From Takashimella koratensis (lineage: Eukaryota; Basidiomycota; Tremellomycetes; Trichosporonales; Tetragoniomycetaceae), in the NCBI GenBank assembly GCA_003116875.1, contig BCKT01000013.1, forward strand, positions 62,001 to 126,000: a stretch of DNA of 64,000 nucleotides, given 5' to 3'. The position numbers and the translations under genes were made by a program. The stretch's first letter is position 1, and the number at the start of each line of letters is the position of its first letter. Positions 39,127 through 49,601 of this stretch are shown here, piece by piece. The notes under the pieces were generated by a model. The model worked only from the letters and a program-made list of their open reading frames with translations. It was not told the DNA's origin and did not search any database.

Positions 39127-40301
39127 ATGTTTCCGTGTCGCTTGATCTCTGCTCTGTTCTTTCAGCTGCTTGCCTCCATATGTTCGGTGAGGGAGCTCAG
39201 CAACGCTGAGCGCTTCGCTCGAGGGCTGCGGCCGAAAGCGCCCAGGCGACGATGGGAGCCTACCAAGGCGGGGGGTGAGTTTACACTCACAGCTTGAACA
39301 GCTCAACATGAAGCCCATACCAAGCTGAGCGACGTGTAGCTGTGCTTTCAAAAAGGAGTCAGCTTCCAACGGGCGGTGACTATAGTGAGTCCAAGCCAGA
39401 TGAAAAAGATTGCCGAGAGTTTATAACATCAGCCTGGCCCTCAGCGGACAAGTCATCTGACACCTTCCCAGTCCTGGCCACTTCTATGACTGGAACGCCT
39501 GTGGGATATGTCGGTTGGAGCTCCCATGGGAGCAGCTGCCTTGGCGAAAAGAAGTCAGATTCCGGTCAATGGCGATTACGGTGAGTACATGACAGTATGC
39601 TTTTGACCCGGTCAATGACACTGATGACATGTTCAGTCTCCGCGACCAATTCCGCAGGCCGAATCGTGGGCTATCTTGCGATTGATGGTGGTGGATACAT
39701 TTCCATTCTTCCCGTAAGCATTGAGAAGCTCACAAATTGTGTCTATACCATCAATGGTTGGTCAAAAGACTCCAACGCGACCGTCTCGAATCAATCTCAA
39801 CTGACGCTGTTCACTCATAGCTTGCAAGCGCACAGCAGTTTGCCAAACCGACGGTATCGGGTGCAAATGGGTTCACATTGGCGACTATTGGTGGCGCGCA
39901 TACCGTCGTTGGCGAAGATCAAGGAGCGGTTCCCTTTTCCTCTACCCAGGGGTAGGTGAATGCTCGCCATGACCTCGGTCCCCCCTCTCATCCTCTTCTG
40001 GGCAACGCTGATGGCACCTACTACCTCTCTTAGTGCTGTCGATTTCTACGACAACGGCGCAAGTAACGACGGTGGTACCCCGTCCGGAAATCCTGCGAGC
40101 TCAATCTGGGACTACGACGCGAGCAACAACATCATAATCAACTGGCCACGGTCCAATGGTGACGGTAACATCGCCCTGAACCTGTACTATGACACGGCTA
40201 CTTTTTATCTCTACGCCGCCGAAACCGCCCAAGCTGTCGCCAATGCAGGATACGGCTCCACGACTGCGACGCTGGTCCAGATCACCTTGACAGGCTTGTA
40301 A
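39127..40301 (+). CDS. Secreted protein family member B, with a duplicated exon 2
   Basis: Model: 39127-39274, 39340-39384, 39637-39713, 39821-39951, 40034-40301; 222 residues. The signal peptide is followed by LSNAERFARGLRPKAPRRR and the dibasic site VLSKRSQ in the 45-nt exon 2. The next exon starts SATNSAGRIVGYLAIDGGGY, then GANGFTLATIGGAH and the signature SSIWDYDASNNIIINWP. The last residues (LVQITLTGL) match the ends of A and C. Exon sizes 148, 45 and 77 equal those of C exactly. Between exons 2 and 3 lie a partial copy of exon 3 (from 39473) and a second 45-nt exon-2 copy at 39536-39580 with intact splice sites, so an alternative transcript is possible. The start is chosen because ATG 39127 opens a hydrophobic leader in phase. 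Confidence 0.78.
39473..39580 (+). repeat. Internal duplicate of exon 3 (partial) and exon 2 inside gene B
   Basis: After a cttcccag acceptor, 39473-39522 reads LATSMTGTPVGYVGW, matching the start of exon 3 (SATNSAGRIVGYLA). It is followed by a gagcag acceptor and a 45-nt segment, 39536-39580, reading ALAKRSQIPVNGDY before a gtgagt donor. The latter equals exon 2 (AVLSKRSQLPTGGDY) in size, phase and dibasic site. This is a tandem copy of the exon 2-3 block with the first exon 3 shortened. Confidence 0.7.
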
Positions 40302-41337
40302 TGCTGCTCAAAGGAGACGATTTGATCCTTGCATAGGGTAGTCTCTTGCCCACGCCTACTTCGTCGCACACGCCAGCCCAAGGTTCCGACAGAATCACTT
40401 CCCTTCGGTCTCCAGTTTATCTTGTCATTTTTGCTGCTTTGTAAAACATTCGGACCTATAATAACCCTGTGGGATTCTCATGCACTAATATGTGCCGGAC
40501 CTCATGCTTTCGTGTTTGATGAGCCCTCCTGTGCTCTTCAAACACCAGTCTTCAAGAACAAGCTATATTGGTTATTTCGCATCTAGTCAACATTGAACAT
40601 TTGGGCCTGCATGGCGTATGAGAATGAGTCGGCGGTCAGATTTATTGATGTGGTCATCGAGCCTTGATCAGTCGCGCTGAACGCTTCATGAGGACACGTT
40701 CGACTTTCAGGCTGTAGAATGCGTCCCTCCCATATAGTCACTCTGGGTGCCCGAACAGACAGCTCAGGGAAGGAGCCGGACTATACCGGTCCCCAGGAGT
40801 GTCTTGTGTTGTTCTATGACTTACCCACTAAAACGTACTTGTTGATAGCCTGGGTGCCTGAGCCCGACAGTACGATACGCCTGACAAGGATGTTTGCTTC
40901 CTGGCAATTAACAGACTTGACCCGTACGTGGAACAAGCATGTAAAGGCAACTTGTTCACAGGAAGAGAACATTCGCCGGAACTTTTCTGCAGAATCTCCG
41001 GGGTTCGAAAATTGCTCAATTCGATCAAACCCATCCGACGGTGCGCTACTCTCCGCCCGGACCTTTGGGAAGCTAGGCACAATGCCTGCCTTCCTTATGC
41101 AGTGGTACAGTACGTGGCGTGTGCCCGCCATTCGCAGAGACAACTCACAACTGTATCCGTCCATACTTCAGCAATGCGCCGCACGATCCAGCAGGGCGGT
41201 ACAGTACAAACAGTACATACTCAAACCAGAGGTCGGTGACGCCTTGGCATGACGTATATACATCGACCTCACGCAGTTGTGATAAATTGTCCCACATCCC
41301 CCATCTCGAGCTCACTCGTCAACGACATCCTCTCCTC
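40302..41337. other. 1-kb gene-free region upstream of secreted gene C
   Basis: No gene is supported. It contains ACAGTAC near 40868, GTACAGTAC at 41105-41113 and 41199-41207, ACAGTAC at 41210-41216 and TATATA at 41255-41260, all on the approach to gene C. Confidence 0.5.
41255..41260 (+). promoter_or_regulatory. TATA-like box of secreted gene C
   Basis: TATATA lies about 80 bp before the ATG at 41338, downstream of a cluster of three GTAC motifs. Confidence 0.5.
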
Positions 41338-42377
41338 ATGTTTCTCGTTCGACTGTTCACCACACTATCAGTCCTGCTGCTGGCGACGCTGAGTTTCTCC
41401 CGAGAACTCAACAATGCCGAGCGCTTCGCGAGAGGACTTCCTCCAGCACCGCCTAAGCGGAGATACGTTCCTTCCAAAACTGGAGGTCAGTCACTCCGTT
41501 CAATCCCAAGTTCCATGGATGTTCTCATCGCCGTTGTTCGCAAGGACTGACACAGAGCCGAATCGTGTAGCTCGGTTGTCCAAAAGGAGCCAGATCCCAT
41601 CAAATGGAGACTACAGTGAGTAACAGCGGTCCGAGCTTTGGGGTGGTAGTCATTTCCAGGTCAGCGACTAATGTCGTCAGTCAAGGCAACTTCAACCTCG
41701 GGCACAATTGTCGGATATCTGTCCTATGACGGAAATTTGAATATTCTCATTTCTTCGGTATGTCGACCGTCGTCTTCCTCCCTCCCCCCCTTTCCTCCCT
41801 TGCGATCCTTTGCCGTTTCGTCATCCCGGCTCCGATGCCGATAGCCTTGGATGGAGTTCTTACATTAATATGCTCATCAAATTCAGCTTGCAAACGCGCA
41901 GAAATTCTCGAAGGCTGTGTCAGGCGCCAACGGGTTCACGTTGTCCGCCACTGCGGGGGGTCATGACGTGGGTGGAATGGATAGCGGGACTGGTTTTTCC
42001 TCTTCGAACGGGTGAGTCCGAGACTCAATTGACAACGCGATGTCCACTCCTCTTTCCATATTAGCTGGCTGATGACGCCTCTTCCTTTTTTCCATAGCGT
42101 TGTGGAGTTTACCGACAACGGGGGCATGACAGACAACGGTCAAGCCGCGACCGAGTCCACAACCGGAGGGGTCGCTACCTCCGTGTGGAACTACGACTCG
42201 AACGATAACATCTATATCAACTGGCCTTCGTCCATCGGGGGCAATGTGTTGTTGAATCTGTATTACGACAAATCCAGCTTGGCGTTGTACGCCGCAGAAA
42301 GCTCCCAAGCTATCGTGAATGAAGGAGTAGGAGCATCGGCTTCAAATCTAGTCCTCATCACGCTTACAGCCCAATGA
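41338..42377 (+). CDS. Secreted protein family member C
   Basis: Exons 41338-41485, 41571-41615, 41681-41757, 41887-42011 and 42098-42377 give 224 residues. A hydrophobic signal peptide (MFLVRLFTTLSVLLLATLSF) precedes RELNNAERFARGLPPAPPKR and a kexin-like site RLSKRSQ in exon 2. The mature region has TSTSGTIVGYLSYDGNLNI, SGANGFTLSATAGGH, then VVEFTDNGGMTDNG and SVWNYDSNDNIYINWPSS, ending LVLITLTAQ. No cysteine is seen in the mature part. Phases 1-1-0-2 and the first three exon sizes are identical to B, so B and C are recent tandem duplicates. Function is unknown; a secreted, proteolytically matured cell-surface or extracellular protein is inferred. Confidence 0.85.
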
Positions 42378-43009
42378 GCCTAAAGAACGGAGCATGGTAG
42401 AAACTCTGGGAATCGTCATTCTATCTTCCTACACGCTCTTTGGATAGTCATGTATTGTAGATGTTAAAAAGGGCTGAGCTCCACTGTCACCACACCATAC
42501 GGTATGGAATTGAAAACGACAAGAAGCGTTCCAAGCCTCTCTTGGTTGTTACCTTTGGTTGTTCTATACCCCAAACGGAACATCGAGACTCGGTTGCACA
42601 TTCCCTCCGCCGTGTCTCAGCCCAACTGCAGGGCACGTCAACTGTCTCCAAGGCTTTGAGCGATCTTGCTTTGCGGAAGGGGTCTAACGGACAAGCATGA
42701 GATGATAAATTGCTCGTTTCGTTGGGACGTCCGACGGACGTTTATGCATGCTGAAAAGGAAATTTGGCGTTGTGGCGTTTTGCCTTGTTTCTGGCGGTAC
42801 AAACACAGGGCGTTGGCGATGCCTTGTATCTCCAACAAGCCAACGTCAACCGTACAATATGATACTGTACATTTTGTATGTTCGATACAACAGCGCCATG
42901 ATTCAAGGTTGATCTTAGATGAGGAGCGTGCCGAGGAGCACCATGGACACAGGTACAGTATCCTCATCTCTCCCAAGATTCCCGTCGTCAATCCGTTCGC
43001 CTCATTACC
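42378..43009. other. Intergenic between secreted gene C and pseudogene D
   Basis: 632 bp without a supported gene. It holds TACTGTAC at 42863-42870 and GTACAGTA at 42953-42960, the same motif class as upstream of A and C, probably the former promoter of D. Confidence 0.5.
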
Positions 43010-43331
43010 ATGTTCTCGGCTCGGTTGATAGGCGACGATACTGGATTTGTCGCAGGCAAGACTGAGCTAGTCTTGAGAGCTCAACAACCCCGAGTGCATC
43101 GCTAGGGGTCTTCCACCAAAGCCGTCTAGACGATAATACGATCCCACCAAAGTGCGAAGTGCGTCTTTCGCGTTCCCTTCGCGCTTGATCGGCATCGAGG
43201 GGTTCATGACGGCTATTAAAGCTGACATAAGGTAATTCCAGTGGCTTATATCCAAGTGAAACCAGCTTCCAACATCAAACGGTAACTCGAATGAGTTCCG
43301 GGGGTATGCTTGCCCTTCTCCTTTCTCCCCT

Positions 43332-43373
<42 letters not shown>

Positions 43374-43905
43374 CCCCCCCCCCCCCCCCCCCCCCCTCCT
43401 CCCCCTTTTGCTTCCCAGACGCTTCGGAGGAACGAGGAAGCCCTGTTCTACCGTGTGGACACAGGTAGTCAATGGTGACTAGGATTGGGTCGGGCAGAAT
43501 TGAGGGACGAGTGAGATGCTCTTCAAATGGCCAGTCATTCTTCGTGAAGGGTCACTATCATCAACCACCCCCTTTCTTCGTTCGCCGCTTTTGCAATCCT
43601 TGCAGTCGAATTTCAATTTCGTTCATTCTCGCCACCATTATCAGCTATGTAAGGTTCAACGAGGGTTATGGCGTCAATGATAAAGGTGATGCCGCTATCC
43701 CCTCACATGGGAGAAGTCTAACAACCTCTATCTGGAATTACGATGCGTCGGATAATCTTTACATCAACTGGCCGCCATCGACCGGTCATGCCCACGCTTT
43801 GCTTAGCCTTTTCTGTGATGCTACCAACCCCTACGTCTACGCCGACGAGAATTGTGAAAGTTGGCAGCAAGCGATGCTTGAGCAAATGTCCACTCAAACC
43901 TCATT
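43010..43905 (+). pseudogene. Decayed fourth copy (D) of the secreted family
   Basis: The ATG at 43010 begins MFSARL, like MFLVRL of C, but the frame is broken. Around 43080-43140 the pro-region is readable as ELNNPECIARGLPPKPSRR followed at once by a TAA stop and YDPTK, where C has RRYVPSK. An exon-2 remnant with an internal stop lies near 43245-43295. The interval then contains C runs of 37 and 25 bases (43334-43370, 43372-43396). The last-exon homology returns at about 43655-43860 with TSIWNYDASDNLYINWPPS, then loses frame in place of the usual C-terminus. No uninterrupted family protein can be made from it. Confidence 0.8.
43334..43396. repeat. Poly-C tract (37 C, T, 25 C)
   Basis: Two very long cytosine homopolymers lie inside pseudogene D. 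Length in the assembly may be unreliable, as homopolymers this long are hard to sequence. Confidence 0.9.
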
Positions 43906-44342
43906 TGAATGCATTCAAACAAGCGCTAGGAAGATGCTGCAGAACAGAATGGCGACTGACCGATCACCTCGGCTATTTCCTCGATGGAAAATATGCGATC
44001 ATTCTCTACGATGTACCCATCTTCCAGTTCATGGACCGACTGTAGCTGACGAATGGAGGCTCACCACGTCACGTTTCATGTACACCTTTGCCCAGCATGA
44101 CGAGATGCCACCTTTGGTTCTCGTCAAGCATACGATTGGCTAGCATACGTGCTTTGCAGAATAAGACTACTTTCTCTTAGACAGACTACCTGTCGATCTA
44201 AAACAATTTTAAAGAAAGGGAAGGGAAACCAAATCAGAACCCGTCTGCGAGACCTCAGCCATCACGGTCGCACCAATCTTTGGTTTGCCCCTCTCCACCT
44301 TTCAACCACGAGTCTCCGTTCCCTTGGGCCCGATGTCATCCG
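43906..44342. other. Intergenic: end of pseudogene D to the membrane-protein gene
   Basis: 437 bp with no supported feature. It contains the 3' flank of the gene ending at 44343. Confidence 0.4.
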
Positions 44343-45349
44343 CTACTCTTCGCTAACCCAGCGCTCGGCGATCTCTCCAATGTAAGGTAACCAGAACCTG
44401 CTGAGACCTTCTTGTGCTCCCTTCCACGCGCGCCACGAAGTGTAAAGCGTCGCACCGACCCCTCCGAGAATGATGAGGACGCGGAGGAATACCGGCAGCG
44501 GGATGAGAAGGTTAATGAGGAGCAACAAGGTGAGGATCGGGGTTGTGAGCAGAGCCGATTGGTACGCTGGACTCAAGTCAGCCTTTTTGCCAGTAGGTAT
44601 AAGAAGCACCATTATGTCAGGACGTACCGTGGAACCTGACGTAGTCGTTTTGCGTCTCGAGAATAAGGAAGATCAACGCTGATCAGGCGTTAGCTAGGTC
44701 CATGTCTCTGACTAAACAACCAGGCAAATTTCTGAACCTCCGCTTTCCCTGCGTTCTCGGCGCCACTCACCAGTTATGGGCCCACCAAGATACGTAGCAG
44801 CAGCCATGATATCCACGCGCCACCCGAACCTGCTCTCCCAGGCGTTCACTCGCTCCTCGCCGCCCGACCCACCGGCCGACGAGCTAGGACCCGCCCCAAT
44901 TCCGCCGTACGCGCCTGATTCAGGGTCGTTGGAGTATGCCGCAGGGACCGAGGTGGGGTCCGAGAGAGATCCGCCTGCTTGGTACGAGTTTCCGTAGGAC
45001 GACGGGTCGCTGTAGGGTTTCTGCATTAGCATCGTAGATCGTGAAAGGAAGGTCAGGATTTGCCATTGCGGGCGTCGAGTTGGCCGGAGATCGCATGGGT
45101 GGGAAGGTTTGCATAGCTCACCGCGTGAACCAAGGGCGCTTGGATTTGCCTTTAACCCGTCCCCCACCCAGTAGCGACGAAGTGCTCTCTGGTGGGTCAG
45201 TGGATGGGACATCGGGCGGCGGTTGATCTGAACGTATGTCAGCCCAACGGACAAAGCTCGACGAGATGTCCCGTGCCCTTTGCTCGAGCCCTGTTTGCAG
45301 CCAATTCGCCCTGATGTTAGCACTCACATGGGGAGAAGTTGACGCTCAT
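44343..45349 (-). CDS. Tic20/UPF0132-like small membrane protein
   Basis: Five exons (45349-45328, 45227-45122, 45009-44771, 44678-44628, 44566-44343) give 213 residues. The N-terminal half is Pro/Ser/Gly-rich and hydrophilic. The C-terminal half begins NAWESRFGWRVDIMAAATYL and has about four hydrophobic helices. The conserved element GPITALIFLILE then DYVRFHAYQSALL matches the 'glycine-proline, then acidic residue, then VRFHAxQ' pattern of the DUF4870/Tic20-like superfamily. The tail ENDS WLPYIGEIAERWVSEE. These proteins are membrane-embedded and their role in fungi is not established. The third exon starts at the second of two candidate acceptors (ctacag, 45009), because only that one keeps frame. 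Confidence 0.75.
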
Positions 45350-45871
45350 GACGGGCAGTGACGAGCATGGATCGGATGCCAGTGAGAGATGGTGTGGTTG
45401 ATGGTCTGAGACTGGGACGATGCGAAGGAGAAGGGACGAGAAAGAGAAACGAGCATCGCACCGGTTCGGGTAATAAAAGTAGAAGCCACGTGGCACTTTT
45501 GTAATGGTCATTACACCGCTTCTTGCTTGTTCCTAATTGGATCCCGGTGGTCATTAGAAAGGGGAACCATACCGCACCCACGTCATTATCGCCGTCGTCG
45601 CTGTGAACCGCGGTCGTGTAGGTGTCCTATGGCAACTGCGCTCACCGCCTCGTCCCTCGTCATCCATCTCGACTCACTCTCATCTCATCTCCACTTCGCA
45701 CCTCATCTCATCGTCCCCTCTCGCCCAGCGACCATATCACGACTCTCAGCATAGGTGGCGAGACCCCGACACGCCTTGCTCACGGCCCACGCGCAATCAG
45801 CCTCGTCTTTTCGTCTTCGGCCTCACACCAGGTCAATCAAATTTATCGCTCAACCTTCGTAATCAGTCGCA
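45350..45871. other. Divergent promoter region of the membrane protein and verprolin genes
   Basis: 522 bp between two outward start codons. The half next to the verprolin start is rich in tcatctc-type pyrimidine sequence. No TATA box is evident. Confidence 0.4.
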
Positions 45872-48171
45872 ATGAACGCTGCTCTTCTCCAGCAGATTCA
45901 ATGTGCGTCCAGTCTTCTATGCTTCTTATGCCATCCCAACCTTCTTCTGTCCTTGCCAGACTGTATGGAAATGCTGACATGTGGTGATCTTTACCTTCGA
46001 TAGCTGGAAATAAGGGAGGGTTGAAAAAGGTGCAGACAAATGACAGGTCTGCCCCATCCACTGGCGGCGGCGGACCTTCAGGCGGCGGCGGCGGTGGTGG
46101 CGGTGGCGGTGGCGGTGGCGGTGGGGGCGGCGGTGGTGGAGGAGGAGGAGCTCGAGCGCCCCCAGCCCCGTCAGGTGGAGGAGACAACCCGGCCTCTCAA
46201 CTTGCTGGCCTGTTCGCCGGCGGGATGCCAGCGCTGAAGAAGACCGGTGCGGCACCTGGGAGTAAGTCACCTACGCCCCTCTCTTCACTTTCTCACCTGT
46301 AGCCATATTCGTACTCCCCTTTTAACAAGACCCTCTCGCTGACCCGTCCAGCTGCATCTTCCCTTCCGTCAGCTCCATCTCGTCCGACACCTAAAACCAC
46401 CGCACCCCCCGCCGCTCCTCCACCACCCCCCCCTAGCGCACCGTCTCGTCCAACCGCTCCGCCTCCTCCTCCTCCACCACCTCCAGGAACTGGCTTGCGT
46501 TCGGCACCACCGGCTCCTCGCGCACCACCTGGTCCTCCGAGCCGAGGGCCACCGCCGCCTCCGGGCCGAGTGTAAGTGGTCACCGCTGACTTCTTCCTCT
46601 TAAACCTACGCATCATTCTGTTATGGAGAGACTGCGCAAGCACTGCCTCAACTTATTCATTCCTTCCTCCTATTGTTTAGTGAATGTTTGCTGATCGGTC
46701 CCGTTTGTCACAGTGCTCCTCCTGCACCTCCTGCGCCTCCCCCCCCTCCGCCGCCGAGCTCGGCGCCCTCTGTCCCGTCCCGTGCCCCGCCCGTTCCCCC
46801 AGGCCGAGGTCCACCCGCGCCTCCTGCCCCGCCTCCTCCACCACCTCCAGCTCCTCCTACCCCCAGCCGACATGTTCCAACACCCCCGTCTCGGGCCCCG
46901 GCAGCCCCACCGCCGCCTCCTGCTCCACCAGCACCGCCGCCTGCACCCCCACGCGCAGTGCCTACTCCACCAACACTGCCTGGGCGGACACCGACGTTGC
47001 CAAGCCGACCTGGTAGTGCCGCAGCCCCTGGAGTGAGTAGCAGCTTGATCAATCAGAGTGGGTCCAATAAGCTGACAGACTCCAGCGATCGGTACCTCCA
47101 CCACCTCCAGCCCCACCATCGGCGCCGCCTGTATGTTTGTTCATCTGTCTATACTGTCCATCCTCGATTGCTGACCCCCATTTAGCGAGCTCCACCCCCT
47201 CCGCCTCGACCGTCTGGCCCTCCAACACTCCCAAGCCGCGTCCCATCGACCAGCGCACCTTCTCGAAGCCTGCCACCCGCCGCTCCATCTCCCGCTGCAC
47301 CCCCGCCCCCTCCTCGCCCTGCCTCGAACTCTGTATCTTCTGGGTCCGGGCCCCCTCTGCCCCCTGGTCGCAAAGTCCCGCCGCCGCCGCCTCGACCGGT
47401 GTCCGCGTATGCGACTAATGGGTATGGTGATGATGCAGAAGACGATGACGCGCCACCACCGCCTCCGGCTGGGATGAGCCCAGCGGCTCGGGCAATGGCT
47501 GCTGCTGGTCGTGCTGTGAGTATGAGACGGCTTAAGATGCCGTGAAACAGATGCTGACGAGTTTAAAGCGTGCATCGAGCAACCCCCCAGCTCCACCTAG
47601 TCTTCCAGTGGTAGGTTTCGGACATCTACCACATTCAGACCTTAAGCTGACCTCGCGACAGCGCTCTACTCCGCCCCCACCTCCTGGACCAAGCCCCGCA
47701 GCTGTAAGTTGGCAGCCCTTGGACCTGAGCAGTCGGTAGGATTTCACTTTCTGACAAACGCAGCGCTCGGTGCCGCCCCCTCCCGCTGCGCTGCCGTCGT
47801 GCCCGGTACCGTCTGCTCCCACACCACCTCCGCCGCCGCCTGCTGCCCCACGTCCGACCTCCTTTGCGCCGCCCCCTCCTCCTCCTGGCATCTCCCCGGC
47901 CGCTCGCTCCTCATTAGCCCCGCCGATCGCCACCCACACCAACGGTTCTTCTGCTCATGACATAGATGAGGTTCCTGAGCCACCTGCGGTGGTGGGCACC
48001 TGGACGTTCCCGATGAAGGGCATGTTCCCGCCTCCCAGGCCGTGGACTGGTGGTCGAAAGTGAGTAAACGCTAGCCGAGAATGAGGTATTTCAGACGGCG
48101 CGCTGACGAGATCCGACAGGACGTATGCAAGTGGACGAGCGACTGGAGGTGGTGTCGGGTTCAATGCGTAG
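45872..48171 (+). CDS. Verprolin/WIP-family actin regulator
   Basis: Ten exons (45872-45902, 46004-46261, 46352-46571, 46714-47032, 47086-47130, 47186-47515, 47569-47610, 47662-47703, 47764-48059, 48120-48171) make 544 residues. The N-terminus is a WH2 actin-binding motif: ALLQQIQ, GNKGGLKKV and TNDRSAP. A poly-glycine run, then LAGLFAGGMPALKK, and about 350 residues of proline-rich profilin/SH3-binding repeats (SAPSRPTAPPPPPP type) follow. The C-terminus TWTFPMKGMFPPPRPWTGGR and KTYASGRATGGG correspond to the WASP-binding region of WIP/Vrp1. It would bind actin monomers and WASP at endocytic patches. Exons 5-8 are short, start and end in phase 0 and each begins with an Arg codon. Confidence 0.88.
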
Positions 48172-48500
48172 ATATCTGAAGAAGTCTTGTACGAGTTGTT
48201 GATAGGAATCTGAATGACATGGATGTGAAACCCCGACTGTCTTGTGTGCCCTCCTTTGGTGGACCTTCCCCCGTCCTTTGGTGCCTGGCGATAAGCATGG
48301 TGGCTGATTTGGAATTCTGCCCAAAATCAATATCGTCATTACCGAAGGCGTCATCTTCAACTTTTTCGTGATTGTCATTCCCCCCCCCCCCAGCCTAGCA
48401 GCTTACTTTTCGCCTGGTAGTCTTTGTGATCCATCTTCATTCTTCATACAAGTCTACACCAACTCTCATCTTACCTCCCACTGCCCACCAACTAGCGACC
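48172..48500. other. Intergenic between verprolin and APS kinase genes
   Basis: 329 bp with a C run of 12 at 48380-48391 and C/T-rich sequence before the APS kinase ATG. No other feature is seen. Confidence 0.4.
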
Positions 48501-49349
48501 ATGGCTACCAACATCACCTTTCACCCTGGTTCGGTCACCTACGACGAGCGCGCGTCGTTTGTTGGCCAACGCGGCGCGACGATCTGGTTCACTGGTCTCA
48601 GCGCGAGTGGCAAGGTGAGTGGTGCCCACGACCTTTGACCACGGCTCCAACTTGACCTCGTTGCGCCTCGTCGCATAGCCTACCCAAGCTGGGGAAGCTC
48701 TAGTCCAATTAAACTGCTTGACATCTGCTGACTCTTGCTCGTCCTTCTTAGTCGACCATCGCGACCGCACTCGAGCAGCACCTTCTGCACAAGGGGATTC
48801 ACTCGTTCCGCCTTGACGGGGACAACATTCGATTTGGACTCAACAAGGACCTTGGCTTTGACCCTGCCTCGCGTGTAGAGAACGTGAGTGTTACGAAGCC
48901 AATCTGATTGAAGTCACTCGCTGGCTCTTGCACTCCTGAAGAAGGACTCTTGGTTGACCCCTCCCCAGATCCGACGGATAGGCGAAGTTTCACTCCTCTT
49001 TGCCTCTTCGGCCTCTCTCGCCTTGACCGCCTTCATCTCGCCATACAAATCCGACCGAACGCTTGCTCGCACTCTCCACGAGGCTCACTCTCCTCCTTTG
49101 CCTTTCATCGAGGTTTTCGTCGACGCTCCGTTGTCCGTAGTCGAGGCTCGCGACCCCAAGGGCCTGTACAAGAAGGCTCGGGCAGGGGAGATCAAAGATT
49201 TCACAGGGATCAGCGCGAGCGCACCGTACGAGGCTCCCGAGAACCCAGAGATACATATCAGGACCGACGAGGTGGACGTCGCAGGTGCCGTCGAGGTCGT
49301 CGTCAAGTACCTGGAGGAGAAGGGGCTCATCCCCATCCAGAAGAACTAG
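48501..49349 (+). CDS. Adenylylsulfate (APS) kinase
   Basis: Phosphorylates APS at the 3' hydroxyl to give PAPS in sulfate assimilation, probably in the cytosol. Three exons (48501-48614, 48752-48883, 48969-49349) give 208 residues, the family's normal length. The P-loop GLSASGKST spans the first intron. [16 protein letters not shown] is the APS-binding segment, then [20 protein letters not shown], and [20 protein letters not shown] with [17 protein letters not shown]. The C-terminus ([20 protein letters not shown]) is complete. The gene ends 253 bp from the converging importin gene. The assignment is unambiguous. Confidence 0.96.
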
Positions 49350-49601
49350 AACAGGATATAGCTGGAGATTGGAGGTGATTTTCGACTGAAAATCCAATCT
49401 AGCCCGAGTCTCTGTTAGGTTGGACCCATTGCATGTATGCTTTCCGATACAAGAGCTCGAGCCCATTTATGCCATGCCTTGCCAATAAGAGCAGAACACT
49501 AAGAGATACGGAATATAACCCCATGCTAGGTATAATGCAAGTCGACCGATGACTCCTCCTCTCGTCTCCTTGACCCCCTTCCTCCTTTGCACGCCCTCCT
49601 C

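Noticed and set aside
45009..45022. Acceptor gcag just upstream of exon 3 in the Tic20-like gene
   Set aside because: It gives a premature stop; the next AG (ctacag) keeps frame.
46080..46150. GGC/GGT tract as a non-coding microsatellite
   Set aside because: It is in frame and encodes the poly-glycine segment of verprolin.
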